This document shows, piece after piece, positions 31,201 through 37,203 of a stretch of DNA of 64,000 nt. The stretch comes from a virus. Position 1 is the stretch's first letter, and every line of letters starts with the position of its first letter. The notes under the pieces are model-generated. The model did not search any database. It worked only from the letters and a program-made list of their open reading frames with translations, and had not been told where the DNA came from. Location of the stretch: positions 41,754 to 105,753 of IMG/VR virus record IMGVR_UViG_3300023179_000042; one strand, 5' to 3'. Position numbers and translations under genes: made by a program.

Positions 31201-33029
31201 TTGTAGACAAATTTATCACACCCGGTACGGGCTTTACTGTACAAAATGTTGATGTGTTTGTAAACGGAGTTCAGCTAGCCCGAGGTATGGATTATACCGT
31301 TGACGATGACATTGTTAATGGCATGGCTAATCCTACTATAACTTTAGATAATGAATTAATTTTAACCGAGGCAGTTAAACCTGGTGATGTGCTGGCAATC
31401 GTTGCCAAACCAGACCTTGGGTGGGAATTTGATATTATAAGTGGTAGCATTTATTTTAATGCTAATGCTGAAATAGTTCCTGGGTATATTGGGTATATCA
31501 CTGATTGTGTATTAAAAATTACAACATATACAAACCACGATCAGATGCTAATGAGAACAGAACGATTTGTAGGTAATACATATAGAAGATTTAGAATAAG
31601 CAGACAAGTTCTAAATAATAATTTTGTATGGGTTACTCTTAATAATCAACCGCTGGTTAACAAGTATGATTATATTATCTTAGATGATGGATATACTATT
31701 CAAATAAGTGATACAATTAGAGTCACCGAAGCCGATGAAGTTGTAATTCAATCTTTTAGTACACAAATTTTAGGTTATGATACTCTAGGGTACAGAGTTT
31801 TTAAAGATATGTTTGGAAGACAATCATTTAAGAGATTGTCAAGAACAAATTCTACAACATTGACACAACCATTGAATTATTATGATACCGAAATTCATGT
31901 TGCTGACGCAAGTGTTTTAACACCTCCGTCTTTATACAGAAAACAACCGGGAGTGGTAACTATTTCTGGAGAAAGAATAGAATTCTATAAAGTTGATGGA
32001 AATGTTTTAAAACAACTCCGTAGAGCTACAATGGGTACAGGTGCGAGTTTTTCTCTTGCTTCAAATTCTAAGGTAATTGATCAAGGTATAAATCAAACCG
32101 TTCCGTATTCTGAAGAGATGCTAGTGCAGTCATACTTAACAACATCTACTACAACCTACACAATTTTTAACTACTCCATGGATGATTGGGGTGATGGAAT
32201 AGCTTTATCGCAGCCTTCTACATCAACAATAATAAGTTCTGCCCTCGCTCTTAATGCTTACGGCATTGCTCTTGATTACTATAATAGAGGGCAGTATGAT
32301 GCTCTCTATGATTTAAATGGAGATAGTGTAATTGACCTTCAAGATTTAATCGATTATCAAACTTTAGCCTCAGGCGGATCTTTGCCATATACTCCGTCAG
32401 AGAGTTCCAATTATCAACAGTTATTTGAAGTAACACAAGCAACTTCGCCTATACCAGCTAAAGATCAAATTGCTGTTTACTTTGGTGGTAGATTATTAAA
32501 GAAAGATCCATATTTTTATCACGATACAACTTTGGCCTACGATAGTCCTCAATATAATATTATCGGTACCATGGACAACGAAACAATGCTTTCGACGGTT
32601 ACCACTGTTGTACTAACTTTAGGCGATGGATATATTGTTACTTCGACAAATCAAGTGTGGATTTATACAAATTCTACAGAATTAGACGCGGTCAATGGTT
32701 TTGTCTATAGAGGTTTAAAGTATGCTCCGCCTGAGTTTACCATCAATACATCTACACAGCAAATTAAATTAAATATTGTAGATGGAGTTGAACCAAATAT
32801 CAAATTGTCATTTGTAAAAAAACAATTTAATAGATTGTCGTGTTGGAATAATATTGTGGACGCTAATACAACATTGTCATTGTTAGAAAGTACAACAGTA
32901 CCTGCTAAGTTTTTACAGGCAAGACCGGCCGAACTTCCTGATAGTTATTATTATGGCGGTCCTGATATTTTAACCGATGGAGGAAATCCATTAACTGATA
33001 CCAATTCTAATCCATTAATAGGAAATTAA
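19284..33029 (+). CDS. Giant baseplate/tail protein in the gp7 position, with FG-GAP beta-propeller
   Basis: At 4581 residues this gene fills about a fifth of the window. The N-terminus (SVNLLPETHRTDKNSRFLSS, IQKPELERINGFIG, then an FDRIYKPKYYAYDPFVDWDK segment) resembles giant structural proteins after gp6 in marine T4-like phages. T4 has gene 7, the wedge initiator, here. Around residues 2094-2535 seven repeats share an FG....(V/I)GAP pattern, starting near 2094, 2158, 2245, 2321, 2375, 2434 and 2512, as in FG-GAP/integrin-alpha propellers. Gly-rich GYGYLIAP/GRGFTVPP-type segments follow near 2950-3000 and 3310-3380. A calcium-loop-like DLNGDSVIDLQD occurs at 4343-4354. It is likely a peripheral wedge or host-contact protein; gp7 homology is inferred from position. 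Confidence 0.7.
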   Translation: MAKNIKSVNLLPETHRTDKNSRFLSSTVDQLIQKPELERINGFIGTKDTPTYNSSNDIYISESTQIRQNYNLEPALVTYSTAGSVVNVVAIDDLTNEINFRGGITDNFDRIYKPKYYAYDPFVDWDKLVNFQEYFWLVTGPQTIEITGRPKNTTSTYTVEVENSQFVFTPSGMSDSILTLYRGNTYNFENLTEQNFYVKFTASPGNTDLYPVNVVSNGTSTGIVKLIVDVNTPSVLYCGGNDKTLLCKIVVKDSREDSTIDIEKDILGKKSYLSGNGIALSNGMKIKFGGTVLPEKYRDNEYIVEGVGEFIRLVDYKDLIPQSVIASNFDDNFDANPFDEYPFDNFKNLPINPEYLTINRASRDLNPWSRYNRWFHKDIITISAEFNNMEPEYPSNLRAQRPIIEFKPNLQLYNFGNIAIPNVDLIDFVTTDPLGQRENTRGLFVDGRRLNEGMTVIFAAAKDDDVRNKVFRATYFQRRKARRLNLEPIQDVIENNCVSINYGTRAGGRCYHYDGSNWKSSQNHTRLNQAPLFDLFDKDGKSYSDKTYYYSNFAGNRVFSYKRGSGTSDSVLGFPLSYRNLNGVGSYLFRNYFMNDSFTLSSGEYDTTSTSFSTAITFLKKNDEKGDQLVNVWRDKEDYQIPVYQLQSYLSGTSTVEINSVKLNNNISFEIEAYNDEKIIPKSDYNILSSGTNYTVNFNNTVTSNVLLKIFTDAPIVGNGYYETPLNLTNNPLNGNITDLTLSEISDHVGTMVNRDTSWSGIFPGTSNLRDLPGIAKYGTRLISNYNPITFAQLFLGSPYYSVESAIKQTAKDYEEFKNNFLTLVATHPDQNSPVSAVDTILKSMVANISKGSAYHNSDMIPFGSHRVRQFTVLSSRRTDYPISLDYNPSKLSNQAVLVYINGVQGWLGRDYIFLDDQNAVRIITPIVANDTIEIREYTDTSGCYCPQTPSKLGLYPAFRPRKYFDDSYIDRPRNVIIGHDGSKMIAYNDYRDDIIIELEKRIFNNIKSKYNPDLLDINSLLPNAFRKTEYSLKEINQILQSDFVTWAGLFGLDYQNNSSFDEANPFTYNYVGTSDTLTSTSLSGFWRGIYKYFYDTDLPHKSPWRMLGFYDRPEWWIAEYGPSPYTSGNDILWQDLENGYIRGGSNPGYNPIYARPGLTNIIPVDESGKLIDPSVLLITNSTPYDRRQNWKFGDHGPVETVWRNSSSYPYAIQRLLLLTKPAEYCSVFFDVSRLIKNAAGQWVNADTNRFLNLKDVALFGENNTLAAGYSVWVIEQGLKRNSQFVYRLRNRIDNFTVNLFHKVGGFVDKNKLRIIIDSVSPSSTDPGAILPQENYLLHLNVSNPVEAVAASGIVIQKQQDKFIVKGYDRYRPYFTIYQPIRNSNTPAITIGGISESFVDWNYNDSSGSTSLSAEDLTTANTATGNNFYQQGQIVRYLNKFYRVKVSHTAEANFNPSFYAAIPQVPIKGGATVQIAKSYSKQETLIPYGTMFDNIQDVYDVIIGYGQWLVEQGFIFDNFNQELNTVLDWRFSAKEFLYWSTQNWAPNSIITLAPFSPQVKFRKQTAVTDNFLNGNYDYTILTADGSSLPSKNLSVNRDDDITIIEPTNTNNGIFFIYVRPVQKEHGMIFDNTTIFNDIVYDPETGYRQKRMKLVGFRTSNWNGDYSSPGFVYDKGVVNRWEQFTLYRYGDVVTWNGKYYSAANSISGSSKFNIGDGWVLLDKAPTPGLIPNFDYKISQFEDFYSIDIDNFDAGQQKMAQHLIGYTPRVYLDNIVPDAISQYKFYQGYIREKGTRNPLTKISKSVTNDQTGSINFDEEWAFRVGQYGSYTTFRELEFRLTEGSFIENPQIINFVDTQPTQKPNDLVYYIDNNKFAIQPSEYSSSNVFFTSSSTFKNPGFKYPTAGYVNLNDITYTAYNENSLLDIANNGSIKDGDVIWLGFKTNGDWDVLRYENSPFKIIGVFVNSPGVTITFTTDYFHDFKVGDTVSVVNFNNQVNGIYKIIDIPQLNQFTVNSSLTYINNEPLLSPGLIYRFVSQRFKKFDDIPVDSKLLALPYGSKFWIDENNEGKWEVYTKTKNYSQNSVISRSQPLNQQLGTSIAKSKNDSTLLVGAPGYQYYLDNGRVFVYDKIGSTLTFKLSYTLNSDRIQYHDSSISPVTEFGYKVDYIPDEFNNSGYGLFIVGAPATENVYYNTVSPGAISYAHPDNTNTSTWGLAGVVKISSVDPLTQKEKAEVVLSNPWPTDRDRFGAEVAHYGNLLLVGAPGTNSTGTGRVFSYSIDTTGYYTTSSAQTVIGVTTSMSVTYTGRKELPAEYTAVDSDGVMFGHSISISDEEYFKYAVGGPGYKSENGLVAIFGMYSPSANQVIQPPTNVSGTKKFGHKVVITPTQLFVSAPLQRNSDLSYGAVYIYDYDIDAGAFNTSTYQIITNPLPGSKLNFGQDLSYIESDNSIVISSTGDFTPKFNLDKGNTTFDQKSTKFYNSIRKTGTAYVYSRKDTRYVLADELKIDNYTAFTDFGYTVHATENEIFVGAPSYSSTQTSKVYEFNKIDTTVQSWDLSTKQDDVISLNEFRQIHIFDTKKDIIVDYLDVVDPLKGKIPGLADQEIKYKAAFDPAVYSIGIAGTVVDINTNWLDEHVGELWWDLSTLKYVWYEQGDLSYRKNNWGRLFPGATIDVYEWIGTPLLPSEWSSQADTAAGLTNNISGQPKFADNSVVSVKQIYDSVTNSFSNYYFYWVKNKVIIPNVKNRRISSYQVASLIADPTGYGYKYASIIAPDAMTLANSNGYAVDTHVHLNITYDKIDNKIPKHTEWILLNEGSENSMPPRMLERKLFNSLIGKDTFGHTVPDPSLNERTKYGIGIRPQQTLFKSRLTALRNLIEFSNNVLIKEQIVGMKDLTRLLSQEVPPDQYSGLWDKTVEDLEGLSVINTTKLVQAEVTCTVADGTIRSVQIVNSGYGYLIAPIITVIANENDINTRTVKIETEIDEFGRLVSTNIVDGGRGFTVPPTLTVRPFSVIVTSDSTFNGKWTLFTWDKEVQQWNRIRTQKYNTPLYWNYIDWTSSDFDQFRDISKTVNELFELNYLNLPKNSYIKINNPGDNLPIILEKVTPSKSNTFSNGYNIVYKQGGTIQFSNGIWDIYNNDLGYDKNNSYDQTLYDQTIETELRNILIALRDDIFVDELKVYWNKFFFTAVKYAMSEQPLLDWAFKTSFINVVNNAGLLDQRPVYKLNNSEYYENFLKEIKPYRSQIRTFTNKHKILEPSQSFTTDFDSPSYFNRTTKQFETISETDALSDVYPWKAWKDNNSFIIDSISVGNGGQNYILPPSVIIETAPGDLGSGAAAQAYISSGQVNKIVVTNPGVGYKKAPLIRLEGGGYADLVPAVAYPIMANNKVRTNTIKIKFDRISTQNQIGDDFVVDSFNCDGTTSIFYLNWCARLDRSKISVTIDGAYVLSSEYIIQNYEEEFNGYTKKYSKLQFVNRIPEIGKVLVVKYAKNLELYSAAERVLQYYSPKSGMPGKKLDQVMSGVVYPKTQLQTLGFDYTSKWDNQYEINNVPVYYSGFETAAYGDDVSYYTLIKTSSTTTVGSNTLTLATVEGIVVGQNVNISNTLTNKFSSSTVLVTAINQTSKTVTLNTSVASTVFPGDSVEFWTQTTNFTALDTIIDSGYPGFTLTNTGSALQYALGINPEDITIDGDGFFTPDTSFATEEFVPGESSDSIGINVYTKSGVGAPLIYTGKIDVPSKRNKTELFVPYPPPTADSIVVTFNTQILQRTEQLFFAATLDSPYYYYDFINNKIIIYKRSVNGVLGYSVVTVGGEGVVDHGSTVVYNQTDGQVDSLAYYDDIKLAYVTVNGEIIGTTSTSFTNKYYDLTYSNESNKRASVHVHNLNTNTTSTIQAWFFDSDAATFNEVRSQTFVYDNVSTATNIEINRPPGVIEPFAPQVILEVSVDNGVTYRRVMPPFTAYYNIVNTAITTYSINNSRNFVDKFITPGTGFTVQNVDVFVNGVQLARGMDYTVDDDIVNGMANPTITLDNELILTEAVKPGDVLAIVAKPDLGWEFDIISGSIYFNANAEIVPGYIGYITDCVLKITTYTNHDQMLMRTERFVGNTYRRFRISRQVLNNNFVWVTLNNQPLVNKYDYIILDDGYTIQISDTIRVTEADEVVIQSFSTQILGYDTLGYRVFKDMFGRQSFKRLSRTNSTTLTQPLNYYDTEIHVADASVLTPPSLYRKQPGVVTISGERIEFYKVDGNVLKQLRRATMGTGASFSLASNSKVIDQGINQTVPYSEEMLVQSYLTTSTTTYTIFNYSMDDWGDGIALSQPSTSTIISSALALNAYGIALDYYNRGQYDALYDLNGDSVIDLQDLIDYQTLASGGSLPYTPSESSNYQQLFEVTQATSPIPAKDQIAVYFGGRLLKKDPYFYHDTTLAYDSPQYNIIGTMDNETMLSTVTTVVLTLGDGYIVTSTNQVWIYTNSTELDAVNGFVYRGLKYAPPEFTINTSTQQIKLNIVDGVEPNIKLSFVKKQFNRLSCWNNIVDANTTLSLLESTTVPAKFLQARPAELPDSYYYGGPDILTDGGNPLTDTNSNPLIGN

Positions 33030-33030
33030 A

Positions 33031-34935
33031 ATGCCTCAAGTTACGCAACTTCCATTATTATCAACAGCAACAAATCAAACTTATATATTGGTTGTAGATA
33101 ATAACTTGACTAAAAGAGTTAATTATACAGCATTCTCTAGTCAAATTAATAAAATTAATATTGGACCCAGCGGACCTAAGGGTGTTTCAGGTCCTACAGG
33201 TCCGCAAGGAATTCAAGGCAATACTGGTCCTAGTGGAACTCAAGGATCGATTGGCCCAAGCGGTCCAATAGGTCCACAATCTACTATTCCAGGCCCTAGT
33301 GGTATTAGTGGAGCAACAGGTCCAGTTGGTCCAAGTGGTACATCGGGAGTTTCGGGACCAAGCGGACCGAGGTCTACAATCAGTGGACCTAGCGGACCAC
33401 AGGGTAACATAGGTCCTAGTGGTCCTCAGTCGACTATTAGTGGCCCTCAAGGTGATACCGGTGATACCGGTCCACAAGGCGCCCAAGGCGTTGCTGGTCC
33501 ACAAGGCGCCCAAGGCGTTGCTGGTCCACAAGGCGCAAGTGGTCCCGAAAGTACTGTAGCAGGACCACAAGGTGCTCAAGGTGCTCAAGGCCCAAGTGGA
33601 GTAAGCGGTCCCCGTGGTCCAACAACAGGTAATCAAGGCCCAATTGGCAACCAAGGCCCAAGTGGCGTTAGCGTTAGTGGTCCAAGCGGTCCCGCAGGTG
33701 TAGCGGGACCAAGTGGTCCTGGCGGTTCTCAAGGCCCAAGCGGTCCTGGTGGCGCACAAGGCCCAAGTGGCGTTAGCGTTAGTGGCCCTAGTGGTCCAGC
33801 GGGCGTAAGTAATGTTCCTGGTCCAAGTGGTCCAAGTGGTCCAAGCGGCGTAACAGGTCCTGGTGGAACTCGTGTTTATACAGTAACCAATAGCGGTGCC
33901 AGCGCCTATGTAATCGATGGATCGAATAATCCTACACTAAATTTATTAAAAGGTTTTACCTACCAATTTAGCGTAAGTGCGACAGGACATCCTTTTTGGA
34001 TTAAAACTGCTGCTGTAACTGGAACAGGTAGTGCTTATAATACCGGAGTAACAAATAACGGAACTCAAAGCGGCACCATCACATTTGCTATACCGTACGA
34101 TGCTCCGAGTACATTGTATTATATTTGCCAGCTCCATTCTATGATGGGCGGAACAATTAATATTTCCGATGTAGGACCAGCCGGTCCTAGTGGTCCAAGT
34201 GGCGTAAGTAATGTTCCTGGTCCAAGTGGTCCGAGCGGACCAAGTGGTGTAAGTGTTAGCGGACCAAGTGGTCCGGCAAGTACAATTTCTGGACCAAGTG
34301 GTGTTGCTGGTAGTGTTGGTCCAAGTGGTCCAAGTGGTCCTCAAGGTTCAGCAGGGTCACCCGGTAACGCTGGTCCAAGTGGTCCTAGTGGTGCCGGAGC
34401 CAGCGGTCCAAGTGGCCCAGCAGGCGGAGCAGGTCCAAGTGGCCCATCGGGTCCAAGTGGTGCTGGTGTAAGTGGTCCAAGTGGTGCTGGTATAAGTGGT
34501 CCAAGCGGAACTCGAGGTGCGAGCGGCCCTAGTGGCCCATCGGGTCCTGCGGGTAATGCTGGTGGAGCAGGTCCAAGCGGCCCATCGGGTCCAAGCGGTG
34601 TAACTGGTGCTACAGGTTCTCAAGGATCTGTAACCACTTTGGCTACAGGAACTTACAGTATTGGTGTTTTGTATGCCAATACACTAACAGTAACAGGCGT
34701 AGGTGCTTTTAATATTACTTCAGGTAATGACATCAATTTGAAGGCAACAGGTCAAGTTACAGTAAATGCTCCGTTTGTGCTTACCACAAGCACAACAGCA
34801 GGCCTGGCAGCGCTTGGATCGGTTACTCGTGTAGGAGCAATGGTATATGTTACAGATGCTTCGGGCGGCGCACAACCTTGTTTCTATAATGGAACAAATT
34901 GGTTTACAGTAAACGGAAGGACTCAGATAGCTTAA
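33031..34935 (+). CDS. Collagen-like tail fibre with inserted cupredoxin-like domain
   Basis: The 634-residue protein has a 50-residue N-terminal cap ([20 protein letters not shown]), then Gly-Pro-Ser/Gly-Pro-Gln triplets (about residues 48-280 and 383-530) typical of phage collagen-like fibres. Between them (about 285-382) is a beta domain with His320 (GHPFW), Cys366, His369 and Met371/372 ([11 protein letters not shown]), the ligand order of type I copper proteins. The C-terminal 100 residues form a beta-rich head ([19 protein letters not shown], then [20 protein letters not shown]). Trimeric fibre function is inferred. It begins one base after the giant gene and ends one base before the protease gene. 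Confidence 0.8.
   Translation: MPQVTQLPLLSTATNQTYILVVDNNLTKRVNYTAFSSQINKINIGPSGPKGVSGPTGPQGIQGNTGPSGTQGSIGPSGPIGPQSTIPGPSGISGATGPVGPSGTSGVSGPSGPRSTISGPSGPQGNIGPSGPQSTISGPQGDTGDTGPQGAQGVAGPQGAQGVAGPQGASGPESTVAGPQGAQGAQGPSGVSGPRGPTTGNQGPIGNQGPSGVSVSGPSGPAGVAGPSGPGGSQGPSGPGGAQGPSGVSVSGPSGPAGVSNVPGPSGPSGPSGVTGPGGTRVYTVTNSGASAYVIDGSNNPTLNLLKGFTYQFSVSATGHPFWIKTAAVTGTGSAYNTGVTNNGTQSGTITFAIPYDAPSTLYYICQLHSMMGGTINISDVGPAGPSGPSGVSNVPGPSGPSGPSGVSVSGPSGPASTISGPSGVAGSVGPSGPSGPQGSAGSPGNAGPSGPSGAGASGPSGPAGGAGPSGPSGPSGAGVSGPSGAGISGPSGTRGASGPSGPSGPAGNAGGAGPSGPSGPSGVTGATGSQGSVTTLATGTYSIGVLYANTLTVTGVGAFNITSGNDINLKATGQVTVNAPFVLTTSTTAGLAALGSVTRVGAMVYVTDASGGAQPCFYNGTNWFTVNGRTQIA
33469..33536. repeat. 27-bp tandem repeat in the collagen-like gene
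   Basis: 33469-33495 and 33496-33522 are identical and a third partial copy runs to 33536. The unit encodes nine residues (GPQGAQGVA), three collagen triplets, so copy-number changes would keep the triplet register. Confidence 0.9.
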
Positions 34936-34936
34936 A

Positions 34937-36535
34937 ATGGAACATTTAAGATATTATGTTGTTGTTGCCAATCCTGAGGATCAGCCAGCAATCTTTGAAG
35001 AATTAAAATCTTTAGATGGCACTGATCATATTCCATCTAGGCCAGTTGAGGCCGAGGATGAAATGCCTTGGAGCGACCATAATTCCATTTGGATATTAAC
35101 CGAAGAAGAAGCAGAAACACTTAAAAATGATCCTAGAATTATAGATGTTCATAGAGATCCTGAAGAGGTAGGTATTCGACCTAAGCATTGCGGACTGCGA
35201 ACAGGATACTTTGAACGTTCGACAAATAATACAGTTGCGTCAGCAAAAAATTTTGGATTAGTTAGATCTATTGCTAGTACCAATGTTTATGGTGCTAGTA
35301 CATTAACATCAAATTCTTATACATTTAATCTTGACGGAACTGGAGTTGACGTTATTGTCATGGATACTGGTGTTGAACCTTATCATCCAGAATTTGCGGT
35401 TAATGCCGATGGCAGTGGTGGAACAAGAGTAGTCGATTACGATTGGACACAGCACGGCATCATAACCAGTGTTCCTACGGGAGGTTTTTTAGGCGATTGT
35501 GGAGGACATGGCTCGAACGTTGCTAGCATAATAGCAGGTAATACCAACGGCTGGGCATCTGGCGCCAGAATTTATTCTTTAAGAACTGTGCCAGAGACCG
35601 GCGGAACAGAACGAGACATCACCGATGGACGAATTTTAGGTCTGTTAAATGAAACACAATGTTGGGGTTCTATTAGAGCCTTTCATAATGCTAAATCCAT
35701 TGATCCTGCTACAGGATATAAACGACCCACAATTGTAAATTGTAGTTACGGATATCCTAATGCCTACGGAAGTATTAAGACAACAACTTACAGAGGTACA
35801 ACTTATACAACCAGTACAGGTAATGCTGCTTACGGTACAATAGATTTAAACGTGAGTGCGTATTACGGTGGCTCCCATGGTACTAGAATTTCGGCAATAG
35901 ATGCAGAAATCTCAAGCACACTGGCAGCAGGAGTAATTATTGTAGGAGCGGCTGGAAATGACGCACATAAAATAGATGTCCCTACAGGAACCGATTATAA
36001 TAATTACTGGACTAAAACTAATAATGCGGTTTACTATTATCATAGAGGATCAACTCCGTCAGCAGTCTCGGGTGTTGTCTGTGTAGGTTGCTATTCAGCT
36101 ACTACCGATGGTAGCGGTGTCGAACATAAGAAAAATTTTAGTGCTGCTGGACCCAGGATTGATGTATGGGCACCGGGCGATGCTATAATGGGTGCCTACT
36201 CTACAGGTAGTTATTTTGGACCAGCAGTAGTAGACCCTCGTGGCTCTGCTTCGACATCGTCTGGATATTCTTTTTACCTTCAAAAAATTAGCGGAACCAG
36301 CCAAGCTAGCCCTCAAGTAGCCGGAGTATTAGCGTTGGCATTACAGGCTAGACCGTGGATGACACCTGCTCAAGCCCGTTCTTGGGTGATTGGAAGTGCG
36401 TCTTCGTGGACAAATGATGCGACTTATTACGGGGGCACTGGGTATGTACAATGGGGAGGATTACAAGGAGCAGCACCGATTGCTCTCTTCTTACCCTTTA
36501 ATAGCTCAAGTACCGCTGTATTTTCTGTAGGATAA
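34937..36535 (+). CDS. Subtilisin-family (S8) serine protease, tail-module encoded
   Basis: The 532-residue protein has the full S8 catalytic triad in order: Asp143 (VIVMDTGVE), His191 (GGHGSNVAS) and Ser455 (SGTSQASPQVAG), with an oxyanion-region Asn in VGAAGND. Residues 1 to about 90 look like an I9-type prodomain (YYVVVANPEDQPAIFEEL and a WILTEEEAETL helix). No signal peptide is seen. It starts one base after the collagen-like fibre and is followed by a new late promoter, so it is made late with tail parts. Possible roles are maturation of fibre or baseplate proteins, or digestion of host surface protein as a virion component; the sequence does not decide. Confidence 0.85.
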   Translation: MEHLRYYVVVANPEDQPAIFEELKSLDGTDHIPSRPVEAEDEMPWSDHNSIWILTEEEAETLKNDPRIIDVHRDPEEVGIRPKHCGLRTGYFERSTNNTVASAKNFGLVRSIASTNVYGASTLTSNSYTFNLDGTGVDVIVMDTGVEPYHPEFAVNADGSGGTRVVDYDWTQHGIITSVPTGGFLGDCGGHGSNVASIIAGNTNGWASGARIYSLRTVPETGGTERDITDGRILGLLNETQCWGSIRAFHNAKSIDPATGYKRPTIVNCSYGYPNAYGSIKTTTYRGTTYTTSTGNAAYGTIDLNVSAYYGGSHGTRISAIDAEISSTLAAGVIIVGAAGNDAHKIDVPTGTDYNNYWTKTNNAVYYYHRGSTPSAVSGVVCVGCYSATTDGSGVEHKKNFSAAGPRIDVWAPGDAIMGAYSTGSYFGPAVVDPRGSASTSSGYSFYLQKISGTSQASPQVAGVLALALQARPWMTPAQARSWVIGSASSWTNDATYYGGTGYVQWGGLQGAAPIALFLPFNSSSTAVFSVG

Positions 36536-36552
36536 CCGATGTTTTTTTTGTT

Positions 36553-36560
36553 GATAAATA
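36553..36560 (+). promoter_or_regulatory. Late promoter before the fibre-gene cluster
   Basis: GATAAATA, a 7/8 match to the T4 late box, lies in the 43-base gap after the protease, 18 bases before the ATG at 36579. It would drive the five tail genes to 42209. Confidence 0.55.
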
Positions 36561-36578
36561 TGTTATTGGAAATTAAAA

Positions 36579-37202
36579 ATGTATAATATGAACAATAATC
36601 CTAATGAATTTGGCAATATTCATGTCATGGGCCATTTAAAAATCTATGACCCTGTGTCGCAAGAAGTTTTTATCAATAAAAAGAATGCTATTCATTATGA
36701 AAATTTTGCTATTGCGTTAGCACGAGGAGTTAGTAATCAAGGATACGGTTTTATTGCTGATATGGCATTTGGTAATGGCGGCACTAGAATTGACCAAACT
36801 GGTATCATTACATATCTTACACCAAACACTATAGGAACAAGTAGTGCTCTTTATAATCAGACTTATGTTAAGACAGTTGATGCTAAACAGACATATGATT
36901 TAGATCCTAGCCGAAACTATATGGAAGTAAGACATGTTACCGGAACTCCGTATGCTGATGTATTAGTAAGTTGTTTATTAGATTTTGGAGAACCAGCCGG
37001 GCAGGATGCCTTTGATAAAGCAGCCTATACAGATGGCAATTTTGTATTTGATGAAATCGGACTATTAGCCTATAGCCCTGATGGGCAAGGACAAGGAGAT
37101 TTATTAACTCATGTAATTTTTCATCCTGTTCAAAAATCTTTAAACAGACTAATTCAGATTGATTATACGGTTCGAATTCAAAGTTTAACAAGCGGAACAT
37201 AA
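36579..37202 (+). CDS. Conserved virion structural protein (tail/baseplate periphery)
   Basis: A 207-residue protein of a family found among tail genes of T4-like phages. Recognisable parts are NIHVMGHLKIYDP near the N-terminus, the NAIHYENFAIALARGVSNQG segment and IADMAFGNGGTRID, which are typical of the family. The C-terminus is beta-rich (LLTHVIFHPVQKSLNRLIQI). It is the first gene after the late box at 36553 and sits directly before the fibre paralogues, so it may join fibres to the baseplate (T4 gp9/gp10-like place). That role is inference. Confidence 0.6.
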   Translation: MYNMNNNPNEFGNIHVMGHLKIYDPVSQEVFINKKNAIHYENFAIALARGVSNQGYGFIADMAFGNGGTRIDQTGIITYLTPNTIGTSSALYNQTYVKTVDAKQTYDLDPSRNYMEVRHVTGTPYADVLVSCLLDFGEPAGQDAFDKAAYTDGNFVFDEIGLLAYSPDGQGQGDLLTHVIFHPVQKSLNRLIQIDYTVRIQSLTSGT

Positions 37203-37203
37203 G

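Noticed and set aside
33187-33759. 190-codon minus-strand frame opposite the collagen-like gene
   Set aside because: Thr/Trp/Arg-rich low-complexity sequence is the mirror of Gly-Pro-Ser codons, not a real gene.
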